Positions 1-9,800 of a DNA stretch of 42,065 nt are shown here, one piece after another; position 1 is the stretch's first letter, and every line of letters starts with the position of its first letter. Source of the DNA: Clostridia bacterium (lineage in GTDB: Bacteria; Bacillota; Clostridia; Oscillospirales; Acutalibacteraceae); contig JAFTUG010000003.1 of assembly GCA_017466365.1 (NCBI GenBank), positions 1 to 42,065 on the forward strand. Direction: 5' to 3'. The notes below the pieces were generated by a model. It made no database searches and had not been told where the DNA came from. It worked only from the letters and a program-made list of their open reading frames with translations. The position numbers were made by a program, and so were the translations under genes.

Positions 1-1389
1 CTTTGATTCATCAACATGGAGAATAATTGCATCGCCATAGCTGATTGTGGTTGTTGAGGGGGATTTTACAACCGCATTATCCTTTACGGGTTCTTTAGGA
101 AGCTTTGCGATTGCTGCTTCTTCAAGGGTAACACCGCAAACATTACATTTCTTCACTTTCTTGCCCTCTGTTTCGGTTGTAGGTTCAAGAACGGTTTCCC
201 ATGCGCCTGCGGTATGACCCGTTGCAGGAACAACATCATTTGCAACAACAACGCCGCAAACTGTGCAGTTTGCAACCTTTTCGCCTTCTTCTGTGCAGGT
301 GGGTTCAATAGAAATAATCCACGAACCCTGATTATGACCGGTTGCAGGGATAACCTCTGTTTCAAGAATTTCAGCGCAGTTTATGCACTTCTTGACCTTT
401 TCGCCGTTTTCAATACAGTTTGCATTTGATGTTATTTCCCATTCGCCTGCGATATGTTCTGTCATTGCGATTTCTTCGCTTTCGAGAATCTCACCGCACA
501 CAGTGCATTTCTTTACCTTTTCACCAACTGCCGTGCAGCTTGAATTTGTAACAATTTCCCACTCGCCTGCATTATGACCGAGCGCAGGAATTGATTCTGT
601 ATAAACATCACCGCATTCTGTGCAGGTATATGTCATAACACCGTTTTCCGTGCATGTTGCGGGAGTTGTTATTTCAGAGGCGTAGGAATGAGTATGTTCA
701 TTACCTGTTGAGCTGTGACCGTTACAAAGTATAAATTTATGTCCATATGTATCAGCATAAATCTTTGCAACTGATTCTTCAGAACTTGAGCAAATAGCAG
801 TTGTTGATTTCCAACTCTCTACAACTTCATAGGTAATACCCAATTGAGCATACATTTCTGCATTTTCGTCACTGGGATTGCGCAAATCAAATTTCAAGGT
901 TCCAATAGTTTCTTCTTTTTTATCATCAGACACAATAACATTATTTCCTATTGTATTTACACTTGAGGGCATATGGATATACTCCATAGCAAGACAATAA
1001 TAAAAAGCGTAATTTCCTATCTTTGTAACACTGTCAGGAATTATAATACTTGCAAGATGGTAGCAGTATTCAAAAGCAGCAACACCTATGCTTGTTACAC
1101 CTGTGCTGATTATTATTTTTTGAATATCGGATTTAATACTGTACCACGGAACAGATGACAAAGATGACCAATTTGTCATCTCACCCGTGCCGCTGATGGT
1201 GAGTGTTCCTGTTTCTCCATCGAAAGTCCATGTCAGATTTTCGCCGCAGGTGCCGCTTGTTTCTGCCGCTTCGGCTTTTTGTGTGAACAAAGCACCGAAG
1301 TCGGTGTTTGTTACTCCGATTGCAACAGAGCTGAAAATCATTACCGCTGCAAGCAACAGCGATAATATACCTTTGAAATTTCTTTTCAT
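1..1389 (-). CDS. Secreted repeat protein, BspA-like LRR plus CxxC repeats (partial)
   Basis: The start is seen (ATG at 1389, GGGGCGA just upstream) and the frame stays open for 463 codons to the left edge, so the C-terminus is missing. The N-terminus is a signal peptide (MKRNFKGILSLLLAAVMIFS). Then comes a short domain (CGENLTWTFDGETGTLTISG) that commonly precedes BspA-type LRR_5 repeats. Two or three LRR units of the IPDSVTxIGxxAFxxC type follow (about residues 95-150). From about residue 235 there are at least five copies of a roughly 40-residue unit with pattern C-x4-G-x5-C-x2-C-G-x8-P-x2-GH-x2-G-x-W. The last visible residues (YGDAIILHV) resemble the C-terminal YGD Ig-like segment of the BspA protein at 26016-30896. 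It is probably an exported adhesin or surface protein. The CxxC pairs might bind metal or form disulfides; this is unknown. Confidence 0.8.
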   Translation of the reverse strand, partial: MKRNFKGILSLLLAAVMIFSSVAIGVTNTDFGALFTQKAEAAETSGTCGENLTWTFDGETGTLTISGTGEMTNWSSLSSVPWYSIKSDIQKIIISTGVTSIGVAAFEYCYHLASIIIPDSVTKIGNYAFYYCLAMEYIHMPSSVNTIGNNVIVSDDKKEETIGTLKFDLRNPSDENAEMYAQLGITYEVVESWKSTTAICSSSEESVAKIYADTYGHKFILCNGHSSTGNEHTHSYASEITTPATCTENGVMTYTCTECGDVYTESIPALGHNAGEWEIVTNSSCTAVGEKVKKCTVCGEILESEEIAMTEHIAGEWEITSNANCIENGEKVKKCINCAEILETEVIPATGHNQGSWIISIEPTCTEEGEKVANCTVCGVVVANDVVPATGHTAGAWETVLEPTTETEGKKVKKCNVCGVTLEEAAIAKLPKEPVKDNAVVKSPSTTTISYGDAIILHVDESK

Positions 1390-1437
1390 AAAATCGCCCC
1401 TTTCTTTTTATTGCATACGCTGTAATAATTCAACCGA

Positions 1438-1466
1438 ATTTTATCACAATATGTTCTAATTGTCAA
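1438..1466 (-). promoter_or_regulatory. Promoter of the partial surface-protein gene
   Basis: On the minus strand TTGACA (1461-1466) and TAAAAT (1438-1443) are 17 nt apart, about 50 nt before the ATG at 1389. The spacer contains ACATATTGT, an imperfect ACA/TGT inverted repeat. The site sits in the intergenic region shared with the divergent XRE gene, so that regulator could act here; this is inferred only from position. Confidence 0.7.
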
Positions 1467-1499
1467 TAACAGCATTTGTAATATTTCTCGGAGGCAATT

Positions 1500-1727
1500 A
1501 TGGCAGTTTATACCGATATTTTAAAAGAATTGAGAAAGGATAAAAACCTGACACAGGGTGATATGGCAAAGTTTTTCAATATCAAGCAGTCGATGTATTC
1601 CATGTACGAAAGCGGCAGAAGAACGATGAAAATAGAAATGCTCTGTAAGCTTGCAGATATTCTTGAAACGTCAACGGACTATATACTCGGCAGAACATCA
1701 GAACAAAAAGCTTATCCCAAAAGATAA
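1500..1727 (+). CDS. XRE-family HTH transcriptional regulator
   Basis: A 75-residue protein that is essentially one Cro/C1-type helix-turn-helix domain: ILKELRKDKNLTQGDMAKF, then the YSMYESGRR turn and recognition region, then LCKLADILETSTDYILGR, the usual end of XRE domains in Firmicutes. A strong GGAGG (1490-1494) precedes the ATG. It is transcribed away from the partial BspA/CxxC surface gene, with about 110 bp between the two starts, and ends at a terminator shared with the convergent CNNM gene. Local repression of itself or of the surface gene is plausible. No ligand-binding domain is present. Confidence 0.9.
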   Translation: MAVYTDILKELRKDKNLTQGDMAKFFNIKQSMYSMYESGRRTMKIEMLCKLADILETSTDYILGRTSEQKAYPKR

Positions 1728-1730
1728 AAA

Positions 1731-1756
1731 ACGGGTGTACCGCTTGGTACACCCGT
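1731..1756. terminator. Bidirectional intrinsic terminator
   Basis: Perfect 11-bp stem (ACGGGTGTACC / GGTACACCCGT) with a GCTT loop, flanked by an A-run on the left and a T-rich run on the right. It serves both the XRE gene on the plus strand and the convergent CNNM gene on the minus strand. Confidence 0.9.
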
Positions 1757-1762
1757 TGGTTT

Positions 1763-3181
1763 TTATTTATCTTCATCCTCTTCCTCATCCGTTTCGGGTT
1801 TGGGAAGGATTTCAACCTTGATTTCATCCATGCGGCGTTCATCGATTGAAAGAACGGTGAACTTAAGGTTTTCATATTCGGCAACTATCGGTTCATCAGT
1901 CACCTTTTCGGGAAGATAACCGAGAAGGCTGATAACAAAGCCGCCGAGAGTATCGTAATCGCCCTCGGGAAGCTCAACTCCGACAAGCTCATTAACCTCG
2001 TCAAGGTCTGTTGTGCCGTCAATGGTGAAGGTTGTTTCGTTTATCTGCTTGATTTCTTCTTCTTCGTCATCATATTCATCCTGAATATTGCCGACGATGG
2101 ATTCAAGCACGTCCTCAAGAGTAACGATACCAGCCGTGCCGCCGTATTCATCAACAACAACGGCAAACTGGGTTCTGCTCTTATTCATTGCCTCAAACAA
2201 ATCTCCGCAGGACTGTGTTTCAGGAACATAGAGTGCCTTTCTCATTACCTTGGAAATAGTTAAATCGGCAGGGATTGTGTGACCGACATATTTCAGCAAA
2301 TCCTTTGCATAGAGAACGCCGACAATGCTGTCGGGGTCATCCTCATAAACGGGGATTCTGGAATAGCCGTTTTCTATTGCAAGCTCGGCAACCTCCTCAA
2401 GAGAGCGGGTCACCTCAATAGCAGTCATTTCCGTTCTGTGGGTCATAATATCGCCTGCGTCAAGGTCGTCAAACTCGAAAATGTTATCAATCATTTCTTT
2501 CTGTGAGTCTTCAATAACGCCTTTTTCGCCGCCAACATCAACCATCATTCTGATTTCTTCTTCCGTTACCTCTTCTTCATCGGCATTGGGGTCAAAGCCG
2601 AAAAGACGGACAACCGCATTTGTCGAAAGCGAAAGCACCTTTACAAACGGCTTTGTTGCAGAAGCAATGAAGGTCAGCGCACCGACAACCTTGAAGGAAA
2701 CCTTCTCGGGAATCTGCATGCCTATTCTCTTGGGAGCAAGCTCACCGAGAACGAGCGAGAAATATGATGTTACGATTGTAATAATCACGATTGATGCGCC
2801 GTTGATAATGCCGAGGGGGATTACATCGGCAACGGCTGTTTTGGCAAGAGCATTTGTAAGCATATCGGCAAAGTTCTGTGATGCCGATGCAGAAGTCAGG
2901 AAGCCTGCAAGCGTTACACCGATTTGAATGGTTGAAAGAAATCTGCTTGAGTTTTCCGTAAGCTTTACAATCTGCTTTGCTTTTTTGTTGCCCTCTTCCG
3001 CAAGGCGCTGCATCTTTGTATCGTTGAGAGAAATGATCGCTATTTCACTCATTGCAAAAAATGCATTTACAATGATAAGTACAAACAAAAGCAGTACCTT
3101 AAGAATAATAGAGAGGGGGTCTGTTGAAACTTCAGCTGCTGCGGCTGCCGCTAACTGAATCGCAGGGCCGGGGTCATCCAT
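1763..3181 (-). CDS. CNNM/CorC-HlyC family membrane protein with CBS pair
   Basis: 472 residues, the usual family length. The N-terminal CNNM (DUF21) domain has about four hydrophobic segments, beginning with ILKVLLLFVLIIVNAFFAMS and the conserved SEIAIISLN stretch. A cytosolic CBS-domain pair follows (MTHRTEM... and the second CBS with FAVVVDEYGGTAGIVTLEDV), and then the small C-terminal CorC/HlyC domain (TTDLDEVNELVGVELPEGDY, GGFVISLLGYLPE). Family members are linked to magnesium or other divalent cation export and were historically called hemolysin-like. The substrate cannot be told from sequence. Start: ATG at 3181 with AAAGGAG upstream. It ends in a very acidic tail. Monocistronic, convergent with the XRE gene. 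Confidence 0.9.
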   Translation of the reverse strand: MDDPGPAIQLAAAAAAEVSTDPLSIILKVLLLFVLIIVNAFFAMSEIAIISLNDTKMQRLAEEGNKKAKQIVKLTENSSRFLSTIQIGVTLAGFLTSASASQNFADMLTNALAKTAVADVIPLGIINGASIVIITIVTSYFSLVLGELAPKRIGMQIPEKVSFKVVGALTFIASATKPFVKVLSLSTNAVVRLFGFDPNADEEEVTEEEIRMMVDVGGEKGVIEDSQKEMIDNIFEFDDLDAGDIMTHRTEMTAIEVTRSLEEVAELAIENGYSRIPVYEDDPDSIVGVLYAKDLLKYVGHTIPADLTISKVMRKALYVPETQSCGDLFEAMNKSRTQFAVVVDEYGGTAGIVTLEDVLESIVGNIQDEYDDEEEEIKQINETTFTIDGTTDLDEVNELVGVELPEGDYDTLGGFVISLLGYLPEKVTDEPIVAEYENLKFTVLSIDERRMDEIKVEILPKPETDEEEDEDK

Positions 3182-3384
3182 TTTGGATTTACTCCTTTCA
3201 AATTTAAAAATAGTATTTCTATATTACCACACAGAAAAAAATATGTCAACAATTCAAAAACGGATGCAAAGCCATTCACGGCTTCTCCGAAAATAAAAAT
3301 ACGTTTCAAATACGAAAAACATGTGATTTTGAGGCAAAATTGACCCAAATCGCCCGAAAACAGTTCAATTCCGTTTTAAAAGTA

Positions 3385-3413
3385 CTGACAAACGGACTTT
3401 GATGTGATATAAT
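3385..3413 (+). promoter_or_regulatory. Promoter for addB-addA
   Basis: CTGACA (3385-3390), 17-nt spacer, TATAAT (3408-3413), about 33 nt before the addB ATG. Upstream, 3182-3384 shows no gene. Confidence 0.8.
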
Positions 3414-3445
3414 ATTATACATATCACTTTAGACGAGGGATTGCC

Positions 3446-6400
3446 ATGCTTTATTTGATATTATCGGCAACGGGCGGCGGAAAAACCACCCATATTATGA
3501 ATTTGATAAGCCAGTTTTCCACAGGAGGACACAAAAAAATAACTCTCATTGTTCCCGAGCAGTTTTCTTTTATGACCGAAAAAATCATGCTTGAAAAAAT
3601 CGGCACAAGAGCAATGGCGGATATTGATGTTTTAAGCTTCACAAGCCTTGGTGAAAAGCTTGTGGGCAGACCTGCTCTGCATGAGCGCAGAAGGCTTGAT
3701 GAGCCGTCAAAAGCCGTGCTTATGTCCATGGCACTTGAAAGCGTTAAGGATAAGCTCGCTCTTTACGGAAAACACACCTCGTCAAGGTCTGTTATATCCG
3801 AATTCGTAACTCTTTCGTCCGAATTTAAGCAGAGCGCAGTTTCTTCCGATGCGGTGCGTCTTGCGTTGGCGCAGTCGGAGAACGGACTTCTCAAAATGAA
3901 GCTCGGCGACATAACAACCGTGCTTGATGCCTACGATGCCATGACAGCGGGCAGCTATTTCAATCCCGACGACCTTTTAACGGAGCTTTATGATATACTC
4001 CCCGAAAGCGATTATTTCAAAAACAGACTTGTTTTTATTGATGCTTTCCGAGGCTTCACGATGCAGGAATATAAGATCATAGAGCGTATGCTTTCAAAAT
4101 CGCAGGCGGTATATGTTACACTCTGCACGGATAACCTTGACAACTGCGACGATGAAACGGATTTGTTTGCACACACAAAAAGAACGGCACGCAGGCTTAT
4201 CGATATTGCAAAACGAAGCGGTGTTGCCGTTGCAAAGCCGCAGTATCTCTCCATGAGGAACAAATTCAATAATTTCCCGCCCGACTTCAAGAGGTTTTCA
4301 TCGCCCGAGCTTGCGGCGCTTGAAAAAGAGCTTTTCTCGCTCAACCCGAATGTTTACGAGGAGGAATGCGGTAACATTACACTATGCAAAGCGTCAGATA
4401 TATATTCCGAATGCGAATATATCGCTTGCACGGCGAAGAAATTAATCCGGGAAAACGGCTACAGATGCCGTGATATTGCCGTTATCGCCCGTGAAAGCTC
4501 CTCATATGAAGCCCCCCTTCGCAGTGCGCTGAAAAAGTGCGGAATTCCCGTTTTTGAGGACAGCCGTCAGCCGGTTGACGTTTCACCCGTTGTTGCTCTT
4601 GTTGAGAGTGCAATCGACATTGCATCAAACGGCTTCGGTACCGAATCTCTCATGCGATACCTTAAAACAGGTCTTTCCGGCTTTACCACCGAAGAAATTT
4701 CGGCAGTTGAAAATTACTGCTATCTTTGGAGCATCAACGGCTCGCAATGGGTTCGTGAATGGACACAAAACCCCAACGGCTTCGGAGAAGAAGCGGGCGA
4801 AGATGAAAAAGCCGAGCTTGATATGCTCAATTCCATACGAAAAAGAATTGTTTCCCCTCTTTATGATTTAAAAGAAAAGCTTGCAGAGTCAACCGGAGAA
4901 GAAGCAGCGGCGGCTGTTTATGCCTTCCTTGAAAAAACAGATACCGCCGAAAACATCCGAACACTTGCAAAATCGCTCGCATCAAAAGGCGAAGCGGGAC
5001 TTGCACTTGAGCTTGAAAGGCTCTGGAATGTTGTTATGGATATGCTTGAAGGTATTGAAACACTCACAAGGGGCAGATATATTACCGCCAGGGAATTTGC
5101 ACGCATGTTTGAACTCATGCTCGGAGTGCAGACCGTAGGCTCGCTTCCGCAGGGTCTTGACGAAATAACCATCGGCTCGGCTGACAGAATTCGCACCGTT
5201 GCACCGAAAATTGTATTTATAGCAGGCGCAAACAGCGGTGTTTTCCCCGCTCTGCCCTCTTCAGGCTCGGCACTTACCGATAAAGACCGCCGTAAAATGA
5301 GCGAGCTAGGCATTGAGCTTTCGGATTTCGGAGAATATAAGCTTGCCGAAGAAAAGCTTATCGCATATAATGCCTTCTGCTGTGCTTCGGATAAGCTTTT
5401 TGTATGCTGTCCCGAAAGAAATGCAAAGGGCGAGCAGCTTAACCCCTCCGAGCTTTATACGAAAATCAAAACTCTTTTCCCCGAATGCAACGAAGTTATC
5501 GCCGAGGAAGAAAACGGCTTATATTATGTTGAAGGCAAGGATTTTGCATTTGAACAGCTTGCAAAAAACAAGCTTGACGGCAACTCTCTCTATGCTTCTT
5601 TGTGCAAATATTTTGAAGCCGACCCCGAATATTCGGGCAAAATATCGGCTCTTGACCGTGCATCGGGAAGCAGGAGCTTTAAAATCGAAAATCCTGATGC
5701 GGCGCAGGCTCTTTTCGGTAAAAATATGTATATGTCGGCATCAAGGGTTGAAAGCTTCCATAAATGTCCGTTTTCATATTTCTGCCGCTACGGCATAAAG
5801 GCAATGCCCCGTAAGGTTGCGGAGCTTGACCCAATGCAGAGGGGTAACATCATTCATTATGCACTTGAAAAGCTTCTCACCGATTTTGACCGAGACACCC
5901 TTACGGGAATGTCCTATTCTGATATTCACAGCTATATAAAGCCGCTGCTTGACGAATATCTCAACTCAAAGCTTGACGGCGAAAACAGAAGTGAAAGATT
6001 CATTTATCTTTTCAATAAGCTCATTTATTCGGTATGCGATGTTGCACAAAGGCTAATAAAAGAGCTTTCACAGAGCAGCTTTACCCCTTCCGATTTTGAG
6101 CTGAAAATAGGCGGCGAAGGTGAAATCCCCGCTTACGAGGTTCAAACTCAAAACGGCAAGGTTATCATTTCGGGTGCAATCGACAGAGTTGACGAGGCCG
6201 TTATTGGCGATAAGAAATATATAAGAATTGTTGACTATAAATCCTCGGGCAAGAATTTCCGACTCAGCGATGTTGTTCAGGGTCTGAATATGCAGATGCT
6301 CATTTATCTTTTCACTCTCTGGCAGAACGGCGGCAAAAAATACGGCGATTTCACCCCTGCAGGCGTTCTTTATTATCCTGCAAATTCTCCGCTTGTTTCG

Positions 6401-6847
6401 GTTCAGAGAGGTGCAACAGATGAAGAAATCGAAGCTGAAAGGCAAAAAAAATGCACCATGACGGGAATTGTGCTTGATAATTCCGAGGTTATAAAGGCAA
6501 TGGACTCAACCGAAAGCGGCACATATATTCCCGTTAAATATAAGGGCGGCGAATTTGTCGGCTCGCTTATAGGTCTCACGCAGCTTGAAAAGCTCAAGGA
6601 AAAGGCAGACGGCATTCTTGCCGAGATGGCGGATGCTCTTCATTCAGGCAGCATCGAAGCCTTACCTGCCTACGGTGAAAGCTATAAATTCGTATGCGAC
6701 TACTGCGACTATAAAGCGGTCTGCTCATATGAAGATAATATTCCGAAAAGAATTCTTTTTGATGATGACCTGAAAACGGTTCTCGAAAATTTAGAGAAAG
6801 GAGATGATGCGGATGAAATGGACAACGGATCAACAGAAAGCGATTGA
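3446..6847 (+). CDS. addB: ATP-dependent helicase/nuclease subunit B (AddB)
   Basis: 1133 residues. With AddA it forms the AddAB helicase-nuclease, which resects double-strand breaks and prepares RecA loading, the Firmicutes counterpart of RecBCD. A Walker A-like motif lies at the very N-terminus (SATGGGKT). The C-terminal nuclease domain shows the first iron-sulfur ligand in FHKCPFSYFC (C774), the nuclease residues in RIVDYKSSGKNF and the terminal cluster CDYCDYKAVC (C1084, C1087, C1093). The C-x(~310)-C-x2-C-x5-C spacing is diagnostic for AddB. The family commonly lacks true helicase activity in this subunit and uses the iron-sulfur fold to hold DNA. The gene overlaps addA, so the two are translationally coupled. 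No frameshift or missing motif was seen. Confidence 0.96.
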   Translation: MLYLILSATGGGKTTHIMNLISQFSTGGHKKITLIVPEQFSFMTEKIMLEKIGTRAMADIDVLSFTSLGEKLVGRPALHERRRLDEPSKAVLMSMALESVKDKLALYGKHTSSRSVISEFVTLSSEFKQSAVSSDAVRLALAQSENGLLKMKLGDITTVLDAYDAMTAGSYFNPDDLLTELYDILPESDYFKNRLVFIDAFRGFTMQEYKIIERMLSKSQAVYVTLCTDNLDNCDDETDLFAHTKRTARRLIDIAKRSGVAVAKPQYLSMRNKFNNFPPDFKRFSSPELAALEKELFSLNPNVYEEECGNITLCKASDIYSECEYIACTAKKLIRENGYRCRDIAVIARESSSYEAPLRSALKKCGIPVFEDSRQPVDVSPVVALVESAIDIASNGFGTESLMRYLKTGLSGFTTEEISAVENYCYLWSINGSQWVREWTQNPNGFGEEAGEDEKAELDMLNSIRKRIVSPLYDLKEKLAESTGEEAAAAVYAFLEKTDTAENIRTLAKSLASKGEAGLALELERLWNVVMDMLEGIETLTRGRYITAREFARMFELMLGVQTVGSLPQGLDEITIGSADRIRTVAPKIVFIAGANSGVFPALPSSGSALTDKDRRKMSELGIELSDFGEYKLAEEKLIAYNAFCCASDKLFVCCPERNAKGEQLNPSELYTKIKTLFPECNEVIAEEENGLYYVEGKDFAFEQLAKNKLDGNSLYASLCKYFEADPEYSGKISALDRASGSRSFKIENPDAAQALFGKNMYMSASRVESFHKCPFSYFCRYGIKAMPRKVAELDPMQRGNIIHYALEKLLTDFDRDTLTGMSYSDIHSYIKPLLDEYLNSKLDGENRSERFIYLFNKLIYSVCDVAQRLIKELSQSSFTPSDFELKIGGEGEIPAYEVQTQNGKVIISGAIDRVDEAVIGDKKYIRIVDYKSSGKNFRLSDVVQGLNMQMLIYLFTLWQNGGKKYGDFTPAGVLYYPANSPLVSVQRGATDEEIEAERQKKCTMTGIVLDNSEVIKAMDSTESGTYIPVKYKGGEFVGSLIGLTQLEKLKEKADGILAEMADALHSGSIEALPAYGESYKFVCDYCDYKAVCSYEDNIPKRILFDDDLKTVLENLEKGDDADEMDNGSTESD

Positions 6848-9800
6848 TGCGAGAAAAGGCACGCTGCTTGTAAGTGCGGCGGCAGGCTCGGGAAAAACCG
6901 CAGTTTTGGTTGAAAGAGTTATACGCCGTATATGCGACAGCGAAAATCCCTGCGGCGTTGAAAACCTGCTGATTGTAACCTTTACAAAAGCGGCGGCGGC
7001 ACAGATGAAAGAAAAAATTCATGCCGCCATCGGTAAGCAAATTGCACTCAACCCCTCGGATAAACGTCTGCGCCGTCAGCAGCTTATGCTTCCGTGTGCG
7101 AATATCTGCACCATCGATTCCTTTTGCATAGGGCTTGTCAGAGAGAATTTCCATGCTTTGGGAATAGCCCCCGATTTCAGCCTCCTTGATGAAGGAAAGC
7201 TTGCCGTTCTTCGCTCGCAGGCGGTTTCTGCCGTTGCGGATTCTCTTTATAAAGAACAGAGTGAAAGCTTTATGAAGCTTACGGAGCTGATAAGCGATAC
7301 CCGTGACGACGGCAAGCTGATTGATGCAATTCTGAAGCTCTATTCTCTCTCGCAGGCATACCCATTCCCCGAGTTATGGCTTAAATCCCTTGCGGAAGAA
7401 TTCAATAATCCCTCATCCGTTGAAGAAAGCCCTTGGGGCAGAACAATAATAAACCATGCGATTCAGTTAATATGCTCATGCATTGCCGATGCGGAGCATT
7501 GCATATCGCTCCTTGCAAATGAACCCGAGCTTGAAGCGAAATACAGACCTGCATTTGAAGATGACCTTATTCTTCTCAATAAGCTCCTTGACAGAATTTC
7601 AACAGAAAACTGGAACGGTATTATCGAAGCTTTTTCGGAGGCTGCATTTGCCAAAATCGCCAATGCACCGAGAGGCTACACCGGTCCGGCAAAGGATATC
7701 TGCAAAAACACACGCACAGCTTACCGTAAGCAGGTGCTTGAATTCGCATCAAAATATTTCATTTCCGAAGAAGAACATAAAAAAGATACGAAATATCTCG
7801 CTCCCGTCATAAACGAGCTTATTTCGGCGGTACTGAAATTCAGCGAGGAATTTACCAAACTGAAGCTTGAAGAAAACGGCGCGGATTTTTCCGATACGCT
7901 CCACCTTGCATTAAAGCTCCTTGTTGAGCCGTGCGAAGGCGGCTATAACAAAACTCCTCTTGCACTTTCTCTTGCCGAAAACTACGCCGAAATTCTTGTT
8001 GACGAATATCAGGACGTAAACGAAGCGCAGGATATGATTTTCTCTGCTCTTTCAAAAAACGAAAGCAATCTTTTCATGGTCGGCGACGTAAAACAGAGCA
8101 TCTATCGCTTCAGGCAGGCAATGCCCGAGATTTTTCTCGCTCGCCGTGACGGCCTTTCAGAATATGAAAACGGAAACTATCCTGCAAGAGTCACTCTCGG
8201 CAAGAATTTCCGAAGCCGCAAGGGTGTTACGGAGATAGTAAACTTTATTTTCAGCTCTCTTATGAGCAGAGATGCGGGCGGTCTTGAATATGACGAAAAG
8301 GAGCATCTTGAAGCCGCCGCAGCTTACCCCGAAAGCAAGGGTGCAGACACGGAAATCTGCCTTATCGAAACAGAAAAAGAAAACTTCCGCACGGCGCAGG
8401 CAAAATATATCGCCGATTATATCGAAAAAGCAATATCCGACGGCACGACCTTCACAGACGGCGATAAGCAAAGGAAAGCCCGTTATAAGGATTTCTGCAT
8501 CCTTCTTCGCAGCGTAAAGCGTTCATCAAAGGAATTTGCCGATGAATTCACGGCAAGGGGTATTCCCTTCAGCTGCGAAACCGAAGAAAACTTTCTCGCC
8601 TCCCCTGAAATAATGTTTATAACCTCGCTTTTAAAAATCATTGATAACCCCGTTGATGATATCCCCCTCACCGCAGTCATGCTCTCCCCCGTTTTCGGCT
8701 TTTTGCCCGATGACCTTGCACTTATGCGTGCGGCGCAGAAAAAGGGCTCGGTTTATCATTGCGTGGTAACTGCAGCAGAAAACGGCAATGAAAAAGCCGC
8801 AGCCTTTCTTGAAAAAATCAGAGATATGAGGCTGGTTGCATGCACCGTAAGTGCAGGCGAGCTTGTAAGAAGGCTTATCGAAGAAACGGGCTACGGCGCA
8901 ATTGTAGGCGCAATGAAGGACAGTTCAAAACGCCGTGCCAACCTCAACAGCTTCATCGACCTTGCCAACCGCTACGAAAGCACGGGCAGAAAAGGTATCT
9001 CGGGATTTCTTCGTCACCTTGAGTCTGTTGCCAAAAGCGGAAACGATATACGCTCATCCACAGCAGACTCCGAAAACGCAGACTGTGTAAAAATTATGAC
9101 CATTCACAAAAGTAAGGGGCTTGAATTCCCCGTTTGTTTTCTTGCCGCAACGGAAAAACCCTACGGAAATCTTTCCACAGCCGATGACTTGCTCATTTCC
9201 CCCACGGGAGGCATAGGTCTGAAAACAAGCACGGGCAAAGCAAAGCTCGATTCTCTTGCCAGAATTGCCGCAGTCCTTGAAATCAAAAAGGCAGAGCGCT
9301 CGGAGGAGCTTCGTATTCTTTATGTTGCACTCACCCGTCCCAAGGAAAAACTTGTTATTCTTGCATCAAGCAAGGATTGGAATAAAGAGCTTGCAAAAAT
9401 CGCCGCAAATACAAGAAAAGAAAAACTCATTGACCCGTTTAAGGTTATCGGCTTTTCCAGCTGTTCAGACTGCATTCTTTCGGCTCTTATCAGGCATCCC
9501 GATGCACATGCTCTCCGTAATGCGGCGATGACCGATTCTTCCATTGCTCTGGAATGCGATACACCTCTCAAAACACAGATAATTACGGGCAACCTCGAAG
9601 AAACGGAAATAATTCCCGAAGTGCCTGCCGCAAAGCCGGATAAAAAAACCGTTGACGAAATATCCAAAAGGCTCGGCTATGTTTATCCCTATTCCTCACT
9701 TGAAGGAATAATCGCAAAACGAATTGCCTCAAAAGCGGACGATGAAGAAATCGGCGGAGAATATTTTGCTTCACGCAAGCCTTCGTTTGTGGGCAAGGAT

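Noticed and set aside
1438-1466. LexA/SOS box (GAAC-type) in the spacer GAACATATTGTG
   Set aside because: Only the left half matches the Firmicutes LexA site; the right half lacks GTTC and the gene is a surface protein, so it is left as an unspecified promoter feature.
2481-3158. Plus-strand frames within the CNNM gene
   Set aside because: Shadows of the minus-strand CNNM/CBS gene; serine-rich translations with no domain features.
6804-6812. ATG at 6804 as the addA start
   Set aside because: The ribosome site AAAGGAG ends immediately before it, leaving no spacing; 6813 fits.
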